Positions 28,701-36,404 of a DNA stretch of 64,000 nt are shown piece by piece. Every line of letters starts with the position of its first letter. Positions within the stretch are counted from its first letter, which is position 1. Source of the DNA: Alcaligenes pakistanensis (GTDB lineage Bacteria > Pseudomonadota > Gammaproteobacteria > Burkholderiales > Burkholderiaceae_B). The DNA lies in NCBI RefSeq assembly GCF_014652815.1, contig NZ_BMZN01000002.1, positions 166,545 through 230,544 on the forward strand, read 5' to 3'. Under the pieces are notes generated by a model. It was not told where the DNA came from. It made no database searches and saw nothing but the letters and a program-made list of their open reading frames with translations. Position numbers and translations under genes: made by a program.

Positions 28701-29077
28701 CTTCGCTGGAAGGGATCCTAAGTCTGGCGGCAGAAAGGCCCCCTAGAGACTGGGTGGACCGACATATCGACACGGCGATCCTGGAGCTAGCCAAGCTCGC
28801 TCGCCGCTTCCGCGAGGCCGAGGCATTCGTGACTGTACAAGGCCGCAAGGCGCATAGCGAAGCCATTGCTGTCGTCATCGGCACCGGTTCGGACACCAAG
28901 ACAATCTCGCGCTCTTTTGCAATTTCGGACAGCCATCGCGAGACAGTAGAGGCCAAGGCCCGCGAAGTTGCTTCGATCCTGGAAGGTCAAGGTTTGGGAA
29001 CAGACATTCTGCTGGCGATTCTGGCAAAAGTCGGGATAAAACTAACATCCATCGACGAGGAGACTATCAATGGCTGA
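25742..29077 (+). CDS. sspC: SspC-like large ATPase of DNA phosphorothioation
   Basis: A 1111-residue soluble protein with an N-terminal P-loop ATPase domain: Walker A GPFGGGKS at residues 67-74, and Walker B VLIIIDEMGK at 171-180, with conserved GWLLVPTVGRRGSIVTEL between them. The long remainder is alpha-helical with no motif I can name. In Ssp systems the ATPase SspC works with SspB and SspD to install the phosphorothioate. Assignment rests on order and size: DUF4007 gene, large ATPase, PAPS-reductase-like gene, each overlapping the next by 8 bp. Similar ATPases accompany other defence systems, so the neighbours decide. Confidence 0.82.
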   Translation: MTNKKHQVLSDFVQISRQYQRSIRVDADIGRLDALSGYICHTTAATVVDSMCRQLTDTNQRCFTWTGPFGGGKSSLAVTLASALHPDKSLRTKAREALQLDSKLTFDKAFPVRSGWLLVPTVGRRGSIVTELHASLHHAQGKTVDGRSKPNAQTLISDLLEQAKSRPHDGVLIIIDEMGKFLEASALGSGDDVYFFQELAEAAARAEGRLVVVGVLHQSFAQYSARLGIDTRDDWVKVQGRYVDLPFVAASDEVVELIGRAVEVKERPPWMLDASEKIAEAIRSRRPAVGKNFTNALEACWPLHPAMAALLGPISKRQFGQNERSTFGFLSSVEPHGFRSYLNSTLRVDASWYRPSDYWDYLRSNLEPAILASPDGHRWSQAVEAVERAEAKTDDALLVSMIKNIAIIDLFRNGSGLAADTAVIGTLFYDKKRESLDEALKKLSDLKVVLYKNYTGAWSVFEGSDFDIDGAVAQTLAASPGIDYARLAQLMGLHPIVAKRHYHETGSMRWMELSLCSIDQAEKLAADYYPKKGEFGTFILALPSKGMSLREARLRAQACSKLRPWPVMVGIPANHARIAELSAELVALEQVKDRHELSGDAVARREVYARLAATRADLENQLQSAVSLAKWHDGTVEVIEPGSKLSPVASSLADSLFSDSPSVWSELVNRDSISSNSVKARRDLLHAMVNAEGQEALGFEGFPAERGVYETLLKKTGLHRQDGLGSWRCMPPSEGFAEGFVPLWEATRALFSDVNAHVGAHEIYALWSMPPFGMKRGIQPVIFTAFLLTHKANIAVYKDGMFVPRLTDFDVDECLQDPNRFSLRWVAIDEDKSQILDGIAEILAEIGETAGAAEPLEAARGLVAMVFNMPEWARRTSRLEQTAKDIRDMLLKASDPHKVLFVDLASLLSASDGKSYVNALRAPLLELTGAYGKMLDEVEKRMLDALDATRGDLAALRERAKSVSGISGDLQLDGFATRLANFDGSRASLEGILSLAAERPPRDWVDRHIDTAILELAKLARRFREAEAFVTVQGRKAHSEAIAVVIGTGSDTKTISRSFAISDSHRETVEAKAREVASILEGQGLGTDILLAILAKVGIKLTSIDEETING

Positions 29078-29912
29078 GCGGCACGTTTTGGGAATTTCAG
29101 GCGGTAAGGACAGCGCCGCGTTAGCTGTCTACATGCGCGAACACCACCCCGAACTCGATATCGAATATTTCTTCACCGACACTGGAGAGGAACTGCCAGA
29201 AGTCTATGAGTTTCTCGGCAAGCTTGAGGGCCGGCTCGGTAAGCCTATCCTTCGGCTTAATCCCGGTCGGGACTTCCGCTTCTGGCTACGCCAATACAAC
29301 CACTTTCTACCTAGTCCCAACACGCGCTGGTGCACCCGCCAGCTGAAGCTTGCTCCCTTCGAAGACTGGGTGCGACCCATGCTGGCCGCTGGCGACAAAG
29401 TAACTTCTTATGTGGCCATCCGCGCAGACGAGGACTATCGCGAGGGCTACTCATCGAAGGCCCCAAACCTATTTGTAAAGCTGCCCTTCCGGGAGGCGGG
29501 GATCGACAAAGTGGGCGTGATCGACATATTGGAGAACTCAGGTGTCGGCTACCCAAAGTATTACGAGTGGCGTTCACGTAGTGGATGCACGTTCTGCTTC
29601 TTCCAGCAGAAGATCGAATGGGTAAGGCTGCGCGAGCAACACCCCGAGGCTTATGAGGCTGCTAAGGCATTGGAAAAGGACGCCCTTGAGCACGGCTCGC
29701 CGTTCACGTGGTCGAAGGGCGAGTCGCTCTCCGATATGGAAAACTCCACACGCGTCGCCGCGATTAAAGCCGAGTATGAGACTCGTCGTGCTCGCATACG
29801 TAAGAGTATCCCCATCAATCCTCTTAGGCCTGTGAAGACGAGCCCTGAAGACATTGATGATATCTACGGGGTGGATGAAGGCAACGGCTCTTGCGCCATC
29901 TGCCACAAATAA
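29070..29912 (+). CDS. sspD: SspD-like PAPS-reductase/ATP-pyrophosphatase
   Basis: A 280-residue member of the PAPS reductase/DndC superfamily. The PP-loop SGGKDS is at residues 10-15, followed by IEYFFTDTGEELPEVYEFL, and NTRWCTRQLK around residue 84-93. Cysteines at 88, 173 and 176 (SGCTFC) and 275 and 278 (CAICHK) are placed to bind an Fe-S cluster or carry sulfur. In Dnd and Ssp systems this protein activates DNA phosphate by adenylation and transfers sulfur to it. It ends 10 bp from the convergent operon. No cysteine desulfurase (sspA/dndA) gene is present, so a chromosomal IscS-type enzyme must supply sulfur. Confidence 0.85.
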   Translation: MAERHVLGISGGKDSAALAVYMREHHPELDIEYFFTDTGEELPEVYEFLGKLEGRLGKPILRLNPGRDFRFWLRQYNHFLPSPNTRWCTRQLKLAPFEDWVRPMLAAGDKVTSYVAIRADEDYREGYSSKAPNLFVKLPFREAGIDKVGVIDILENSGVGYPKYYEWRSRSGCTFCFFQQKIEWVRLREQHPEAYEAAKALEKDALEHGSPFTWSKGESLSDMENSTRVAAIKAEYETRRARIRKSIPINPLRPVKTSPEDIDDIYGVDEGNGSCAICHK

Positions 29913-29921
29913 GAGCCGCTT

Positions 29922-30326
29922 CTAAGGGAGATCCTTTTCAAGTGACACAAGGTAACCCAACGCTTCGCTGAGCGTTGGAAAGACGAGATCGGAGCATTGG
30001 CGAACCATTTCGAAGTAGCGCTTTACTGAAGGGTCTTCGATCTGGTCGACCATGAAGATTCTCTTGCCGAGGGCTTTAGCAAAGCCTACCTCCAAGGCTA
30101 GAGCGTAGCCTCCTGGATTTGATGCCTCCATATTTGCCAAGACGATGTCGGCCTGCCGGATGGCGTCTAAATCCCACCTTGTGTATTCGGCAGGATTTTG
30201 GATGCCATGTGTGCTCGGATCGAGCAGCTCGTACGAGGTGGCGAGTTGCAAAGCGGTCTCGGCCTGCCAGTGCGACCGAAATCCGCCAGCCAAGTAGATC
30301 TTTCTACGAGGTTGGGGTATTGACAT
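29922..30326 (-). CDS. Nucleoside 2-deoxyribosyltransferase-like protein
   Basis: A 134-residue protein of the nucleoside 2-deoxyribosyltransferase fold (PF05014). KIYLAGGFRSHW (residues 9-20) is the phosphate/sugar-binding first strand; ADIVLANME (59-67) and GGYALALEVGFAKALGK (72-88), with Glu79 in the place of the catalytic nucleophile, are the second half of the site. The family cleaves N-glycosidic bonds of nucleosides or nucleotides. It is the last gene of the sspFGH operon; its start lies 23 bp inside the preceding gene. It may be a nucleotide-degrading effector or a base-salvage enzyme, but neither is shown. Confidence 0.8.
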   Translation of the reverse strand: MSIPQPRRKIYLAGGFRSHWQAETALQLATSYELLDPSTHGIQNPAEYTRWDLDAIRQADIVLANMEASNPGGYALALEVGFAKALGKRIFMVDQIEDPSVKRYFEMVRQCSDLVFPTLSEALGYLVSLEKDLP

Positions 30327-31005
30327 TGGCGTCCTTCTTGAGTTTTAGTTCAGCGACCGCAATCGAAAATGGCGTCGTCATCGCTCGGGAATAAAAAACC
30401 TCACCTTGTTTGAACAGCGTAACTGCTACTCCAAAAAAGAGGAGCACCTGCACAAACCAAGGGGCCGCATGATCATATGAATACAAAAGCTTTGGTGACA
30501 CCAGATGACAAACCGCGAAGTCGATTGCGATGATCGACAAAGCCGTTCCGATTCCGTTGCACAACAGAGAGACGAACGTAAACCTTCGGCCTATCGAGGC
30601 CGCCTCTGAAGATACAGAAAGAGCAACGGAGCGAAGATCTTTGTAGTCCCAGTCGGCTGGACCGCTATCAGTCTGCGAGGTATTAATCAGATCGGAGAAT
30701 CTAACGTAGGATAGCCTTTTCTTCGCCTTAGAGTCATCGAACTTACTAGAGATTCTTATCCAGGTGAGTAATTTTTTGACGCCATGCTCGTGCACAGCCA
30801 GCAAAACATGTCCGAGCGCAAAAAGTAGGCCTGCCGCGGTCAGTGCTGCCGCACTTGAGTCTAAGAGATTTAGGATAGCCTGAAGCCGAGCAGGCCCCAA
30901 ATGCATGAGCCCAAAACCAACCGCAAACACGGCACCAGGAACCCAGGCGCCAATAAGATCGTTGAAGAATCCTGCGACAATCGCTATCGCTTCTTCAATC
31001 TTCAT
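30304..31005 (-). CDS. Four-helix membrane protein of the ssp island, unknown function
   Basis: A 233-residue protein with four hydrophobic segments (roughly residues 5-33, 46-70, 140-168 and 178-197). A charged loop of about 70 residues lies between the second and third, and there is a short lysine-rich tail. I recognise no family. Its start overlaps the end of sspH (ATGA) and its end overlaps the deoxyribosyltransferase-like gene by 23 bp, so it is translated with the restriction genes. A membrane anchor or membrane-damaging effector is conceivable; there is no sequence proof. Confidence 0.75.
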   Translation of the reverse strand: MKIEEAIAIVAGFFNDLIGAWVPGAVFAVGFGLMHLGPARLQAILNLLDSSAAALTAAGLLFALGHVLLAVHEHGVKKLLTWIRISSKFDDSKAKKRLSYVRFSDLINTSQTDSGPADWDYKDLRSVALSVSSEAASIGRRFTFVSLLCNGIGTALSIIAIDFAVCHLVSPKLLYSYDHAAPWFVQVLLFFGVAVTLFKQGEVFYSRAMTTPFSIAVAELKLKKDANVNTPTS

Positions 31006-34000
31006 ACCACCTGTCCTTTGGATTCGTTGTCTTTCTGAATGGCAACCACCGCAGATTCGATGTCTTGATCAGAAAGGAACGGTGCTTGCGCAAAGACTAG
31101 CCCTTGTTCACCATTCAGCTTAGCAGCCAGATGCCCTCGGCCCAGCAGCAGTTCAGCTCCGGGGCGGTCGAGTGCGATCTTTGAAGTAGCTTCGCTCGAC
31201 ACCTTCAAGATTAGGCGATTGCCTAGGTTCTCGCGAAGCTGCATTGGCATCACGTCCTTGTCTGGGCGTTGGGCCGCGAAGATCAGGTGAATGCCAGCTG
31301 CGCGAGCCTTCACCCCCAGCCGTTGTACCGCCGCGCCCACTGCCGACTTGTAGGCATCGTCGAACATCCAGTCAGCGAATTCATCATGAACCAAGAACAC
31401 CATGGGCAGACGCTCATCAGCCAAGACCTTTGCATTGTAGGACGGCAAATCACGCGCTCTGGCCTTGGAAAAAGCTCTATAACGATCCTCCATCTCCTGG
31501 ACCAATGCATCGAGAACTTCACTAGCTTTCTCCTTGGTTGTAATAATCTCCTCGCGCATATGCGGTAAGTCCGCCAAGGGAGCATAGTCCACACCTATCT
31601 TTGGGTCGATCAGGATGATCTGCGCCAGATCCTTAGAATTGGTTGCCGCAATGTCCAAAAGTAGCGCCTGAATTAGCACCGACTTTCCGCTACCAGTCGC
31701 TCCTGCCACCAGGGAATGCGGCTCATGCGATGAAAGCCCGCCGAACTCCGCCCCGAGGTTCAGATACAGCAATGCGCCGTTAATCTCTTGAACCCCTAAA
31801 AGGAAGGAGGTGTTGATGCCAGCAACATTTCGATTGAATGCACGGCGCGCCCAAAGCTCCCAGAGCGACACTGCCTGGCGCTTAAATCCAGCAACGGTCA
31901 CTACGATTTCACCCGGCTTGGGCTGGACCGTCACAAGGTTGAGCGCGTGGGTTGTCAAAAGCTGTGTCCGCTTGTTCTCAATATCCTCGACGCGCAGTCG
32001 ATCGGAGCCAGCCAAGCGCACTAAACAACCATTGGGCGTTAGACGCGTACCAAGAACAGCAGCCTGCAGGCCGTAGCTGTTGAGCGCGGCTTTCAGCTTC
32101 TTGGTCACATCTTGGGCCCACTCCTCACGCTCTGCATCGGACTCAGTGCTGCCCGCAAACTTGGAGGAAACTAGCTCGTCGAGCGTGACGCCGAAGTTGG
32201 TGGTCATTGCAGAATCTGAAACAGGATTTGGCGATGCGATATCGACAACCGAAGGGCTTTGCACAGGAGGCATAGACCCTTGCGTCGGGGCACTGACCGG
32301 ATCTGTAGCAATTGATTCAGCGACAGCCGAAATATCAGCCTCGCCGCTGGCGAGCTGACCCAACGCAGCAAGCCAAGGCACACGCGGCGCGGGCTTCTTG
32401 AAGCCATGATTCGCCCATGGCTGATGAGGCCCCAACCCAGAACGAGCGCCCAGCCCTCCAGCGCCTTTGGCATAGACCTCAATAAGCTTACGCAAGTCGT
32501 GTCGGTCGAAGACCTCTTGCCAGGCCGTCACGCCGCCCAATTCTTCCAGCATTTCCTGGTCCGATACTGAAGTCGATCCGGCGTCCGAGGTGTGAATGTA
32601 AACGTGCGAATATCCGCGCAACGAAATCTCCACATCGCCCTCCCGCAACTTGAAGCGGACCCGCTCCAGCAGATCCGTCATGCCTGGTGGGACATCGGCG
32701 TCGATAAGCATATCGGCCAGACGAGCTAGCCATACATCACGATCCAGCCGACCCGGGTCTCCAAAGAGCGCTTCACGAAAAATGCCGAGAGTAGCGAGGA
32801 GCTGGTCTCTGGAATCCCGTCGTGCCTTAGCTAGGCCATCGGCCGCCACATATTTCGACTCAACGACCGAGATAACGACGCGAACATCCCCGTCCTGCTC
32901 CTGGACATTGAGTGCGAGAATGTCAGCGATACGACTTTCTGGCTGCGATAACCAACTAGCATAGTCATCAAGTAAGAAGTAGGCCGTCAAGACCTGGCCC
33001 TCGCCCGCAGCAGCCTTGAATTCCTCTGCGAGCAAATGACGACTGAGCACCAGCCCAATCATTTCACCCGCTGAGACACCACGCTTAGCAGCACGCAGCA
33101 CTATATCGCCCGAAATCGAGAGCGCATCACGCTTGGCTTTGTCAGCTACGGACTGAATCTCAGCCGCATTTAAAGGCAAATTCAGTTCATCGAGCCGGCG
33201 GCGTACCAAAACGCCTAGCAGCCGCAGCTCGGAAGTCGAACTCACGATCATGTTGCGACCGTTGGTGGAGCCGCGGCGATAGCGAACGACAGTGATATTG
33301 TTGTGGTGGAGCTGACGCTTGTCGAGCAGCTCGTCATATGTAGCGACCCATTCGGCCAAATCGTGCGCGTCTTTGATCATCCCTGCCAGTGCAGGGCTTT
33401 GCAACGAGATTCGCCGGGCCGGCAGGTAGCGTTCGTCTGGCAAGGCGTCAGTTTGGCGACAAACAGCCGCCACGGCAGACACATAAGCCCAGCCGGATGT
33501 AGTCTGCCATGGACAGGTCAAGAATGTGGTCGATTTAAGCTCATTCTCGCTCGAGACGCTGCGATAAGACCACCGCGAAGGCGCGTGCTCGAGGTTAGGC
33601 CGATCGTTCGTCCAGGGGACGGGAAGCCACTCCGACTGGGCCGCCCGCGCAACTACGTCATGTAGAAAGGCCACATCGAAAGCCTTAAATCCCTGAGTAC
33701 TCTCACTAGGAGTAGCCGAGATCGGTGTCACCGAAATGCGCAGATTCGAAATAAAGTTGTCGCTTGTCTCGCTAACCATGGGCAGGTTGGGGTCATCACC
33801 GGCCTTGTTTACCAACTCGCCATAGACACTTCTCAGTTTGGCCGGATCCGAATGACGGACCGACACATTGCATTGCAACTTGCCAACCTCCTGGATAGAC
33901 GAAAGCTCCCGCACAGTCGCCAACGGCATCTCGGCCGCATCGGCGTTATAGAGTACGACACTAAGACATGCAGCTTCATGAGGCTGTAGACTGACATAGC

Positions 34001-36404
34001 GCTCTAATAGCTCACGTGCCTGTTTGGCAGCGGCAGCCGGATCAACATCAGTCATAGTATCCCCGACAACGCGGGTGGGTGACTCTAAGAGACTATAGCC
34101 GTTGACTGTACTGCTTTCGGAGACCAGCATCTGCATGCCAGCTCTGTGAAGGACAGCTATTTCTGGATAAAACGGATGGGCGATCTCATCTGAGAACTCA
34201 CGCATGAAAATTTCGCGATCCCCGTAAAGAATGCTGCCACTGGATAGTACGTGAGTCGCGAATGCTGCCACACGGCGGGACTTAACCGCCAAGGCCTTCA
34301 TACGCTCTGGGTGCCAAGGCGGAATGATTAGCGCTGGGTTATCGCCTGCCACTCGAACCGTGCCCACGGTGAGAGCTTCAGAGACTAATCGCGATCGACA
34401 AACATCCCCACGAGCGTGGGTCATAAGCGCCGTCATCAACGAACCGAAAGAACCAGCCTGACGCATAACCGCCTCGCCATGCAGCCCTGTAGACACAAAG
34501 TCATTCATCGCCTCGATGTAGTCTTCTTCGAATTTGTCCCACGAGGCTCTGATCTCATCACCTTGAGCAGAAGTAAGACGCCCCTCTTCTGTTAGATCTC
34601 TTATCCGAGTTTTGATGTCATGACGCAGGCTTCGCAGCCGGCTGACTGCAGGTACTAGAGATCCCGCATCGGCCGAATAAATCGCCTCTAAAGTATTGGT
34701 ATCCAGCAACGAAACGCTTTGCACACCGCCTTTCTTACTCACTAGCCGCCGAGGAACCTCCGTGCAGCCGACTGCCCCCTTCTCCAAGAGGCGCCGCATG
34801 TCCGCGACCATCGACAAACCGATTGAAGTGGGCTTGTAACTCCACAGAAGCTGAGTCTTTGCCAGGACGGTCTCGTTGTCCCCCACAACTTGAATCAAGG
34901 CCACATCAAATTTGATCTGCAAAGCTAAACGCGAAAGCGATGGGTTCGGCCGGACCTTGTTCTTCTGGTTATTGCGGAGTTCCTTCTCCTTGGCGAAGAA
35001 AGCTTCGTATTCGAAGAGAGGGTCGGGTAGGTTGGCGTTTCCTAGCCGCTCAACCTTCCACTCAACCTTCGAGCCCATGAGCTTCTTCAGCCCACGATAC
35101 ATAGCTGAAAAATAGCTACCAGCATCGTAATTGAATCGTTCACGCCACACTGTACGACCCTTGGTCACCGTGAAGCGTAAGACTCGCTCACCATCTACGT
35201 CACGCAGGCCCGCATGGAGGCTATTGACTACGCGTGCAAAGCCTTCGAAGAAATCGTGGCACTCAATGGGCTTCCCATATAAGGCCTTCTCCCAACGTGC
35301 GCAAAGCTTGGTATCTTGCTCAAGCAATCGGCGATGCTTAACAAAAAAGGCCTCATCATCCTCCGTAAAGTCAGAACGGCGTTGTCGCGACTTCATGTCC
35401 TCTAAGAGCTTACGGCCCTCAGTATCGAGCGAGTCCTCTTGATCACAATCGTGGTCGAAGAAGCGAACAGTCGCTTCAGCCAATCCAAGCTGCTTCTCCT
35501 TGGGCTTTTCGAAAGCCAATGAGACACCATCAGCTTCCCACTCGAACTGAGCAAGTGCTCCTGCCGCCGCCTGATCACCCGCAGGAGCAGCAACAAATGC
35601 TTCGAGCGCCAATCGTGCGCCGTCCGCTATCTCCGTCGTGTTAGCCTCGAGACGCTCCTTAATCTCCTCGGAATCCAGTGGCTGGCCGTTATGCCGTAGT
35701 TTCTTGAGCAGTGGAGCACGCTGAATGAAGAGCTTGGCAAAGGCAGTCTGCCAGGGCTTGCGCTGGGAACCAAAAGTCTTCGAGTTGGAAAAAAAACCGC
35801 TGTCACGCGGAAGACCAGCACGTGGCATGGCAAAACCCATCGCATCACGAATTGCAAGTCCTTGGCTAGACATTGCCTCGACGAGCTCGAAGCAGAACTC
35901 ACCAAGCTGGACGAGCGAAAGCTCGGAAGAGGCTAGTAAGCCACCCATAGCCGCATGAAATACGAGACGATCATCCGATACCGGTGAGAGCCCGCCCACG
36001 TGCAAGGTGGCCTCAACCCACGGCTCGGGGTCTGCGCGTATTTCCTTAGCACCGATGGCCATGACATGGCCCAGTGTGTCGGCTAGGCTGTGCTCGTTGC
36101 CATTGGCAGTGAGGATCGCCGACTTTAAGGTTGTAGCGTTGTTCCGCACATACCCAGCGTTGTGCGAGATCAGGATCTCGTCCGGCAGCCCTTGTCCTTC
36201 GACTAGCACCTCTGGAATCATCAGATCTACACGAGCGAACAACTCCGAATTAGCGACAATCGCGCGCGCCACCGCTGCGACCTGGCTGGGCGATAGCTTG
36301 TCAAGCCTGAACAAGGCTGCCGAGTCACCCTGCTGAGCAGGCTCTGAAATACGCTTGGCGAGGATATCAGCGCCAACTCTCCCGATAATACGGTCGGTCA
36401 GCAT
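31002..36404 (-). CDS. sspH: SspH/DptH-like giant FtsK-HerA family translocase
   Basis: A protein of 1800 residues. The C-terminal 270 or so form an FtsK/HerA-type motor: Walker A GATGSGKSVL near residue 1566, Walker B FLVHDEFADW near 1670, then HLIFAAQRPDKDVMPMQLRE and LLLGRGHLAAKL as in DNA translocases. The long N-terminal part matches nothing I can name by eye. DptH of Dnd-linked restriction and SspH of SspFGH have this build. It probably translocates on DNA lacking phosphorothioate and leads to its damage. It overlaps sspG by 7 bp and the next gene by 4 bp. Confidence 0.78.
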   Translation of the reverse strand: MLTDRIIGRVGADILAKRISEPAQQGDSAALFRLDKLSPSQVAAVARAIVANSELFARVDLMIPEVLVEGQGLPDEILISHNAGYVRNNATTLKSAILTANGNEHSLADTLGHVMAIGAKEIRADPEPWVEATLHVGGLSPVSDDRLVFHAAMGGLLASSELSLVQLGEFCFELVEAMSSQGLAIRDAMGFAMPRAGLPRDSGFFSNSKTFGSQRKPWQTAFAKLFIQRAPLLKKLRHNGQPLDSEEIKERLEANTTEIADGARLALEAFVAAPAGDQAAAGALAQFEWEADGVSLAFEKPKEKQLGLAEATVRFFDHDCDQEDSLDTEGRKLLEDMKSRQRRSDFTEDDEAFFVKHRRLLEQDTKLCARWEKALYGKPIECHDFFEGFARVVNSLHAGLRDVDGERVLRFTVTKGRTVWRERFNYDAGSYFSAMYRGLKKLMGSKVEWKVERLGNANLPDPLFEYEAFFAKEKELRNNQKNKVRPNPSLSRLALQIKFDVALIQVVGDNETVLAKTQLLWSYKPTSIGLSMVADMRRLLEKGAVGCTEVPRRLVSKKGGVQSVSLLDTNTLEAIYSADAGSLVPAVSRLRSLRHDIKTRIRDLTEEGRLTSAQGDEIRASWDKFEEDYIEAMNDFVSTGLHGEAVMRQAGSFGSLMTALMTHARGDVCRSRLVSEALTVGTVRVAGDNPALIIPPWHPERMKALAVKSRRVAAFATHVLSSGSILYGDREIFMREFSDEIAHPFYPEIAVLHRAGMQMLVSESSTVNGYSLLESPTRVVGDTMTDVDPAAAAKQARELLERYVSLQPHEAACLSVVLYNADAAEMPLATVRELSSIQEVGKLQCNVSVRHSDPAKLRSVYGELVNKAGDDPNLPMVSETSDNFISNLRISVTPISATPSESTQGFKAFDVAFLHDVVARAAQSEWLPVPWTNDRPNLEHAPSRWSYRSVSSENELKSTTFLTCPWQTTSGWAYVSAVAAVCRQTDALPDERYLPARRISLQSPALAGMIKDAHDLAEWVATYDELLDKRQLHHNNITVVRYRRGSTNGRNMIVSSTSELRLLGVLVRRRLDELNLPLNAAEIQSVADKAKRDALSISGDIVLRAAKRGVSAGEMIGLVLSRHLLAEEFKAAAGEGQVLTAYFLLDDYASWLSQPESRIADILALNVQEQDGDVRVVISVVESKYVAADGLAKARRDSRDQLLATLGIFREALFGDPGRLDRDVWLARLADMLIDADVPPGMTDLLERVRFKLREGDVEISLRGYSHVYIHTSDAGSTSVSDQEMLEELGGVTAWQEVFDRHDLRKLIEVYAKGAGGLGARSGLGPHQPWANHGFKKPAPRVPWLAALGQLASGEADISAVAESIATDPVSAPTQGSMPPVQSPSVVDIASPNPVSDSAMTTNFGVTLDELVSSKFAGSTESDAEREEWAQDVTKKLKAALNSYGLQAAVLGTRLTPNGCLVRLAGSDRLRVEDIENKRTQLLTTHALNLVTVQPKPGEIVVTVAGFKRQAVSLWELWARRAFNRNVAGINTSFLLGVQEINGALLYLNLGAEFGGLSSHEPHSLVAGATGSGKSVLIQALLLDIAATNSKDLAQIILIDPKIGVDYAPLADLPHMREEIITTKEKASEVLDALVQEMEDRYRAFSKARARDLPSYNAKVLADERLPMVFLVHDEFADWMFDDAYKSAVGAAVQRLGVKARAAGIHLIFAAQRPDKDVMPMQLRENLGNRLILKVSSEATSKIALDRPGAELLLGRGHLAAKLNGEQGLVFAQAPFLSDQDIESAVVAIQKDNESKGQVV

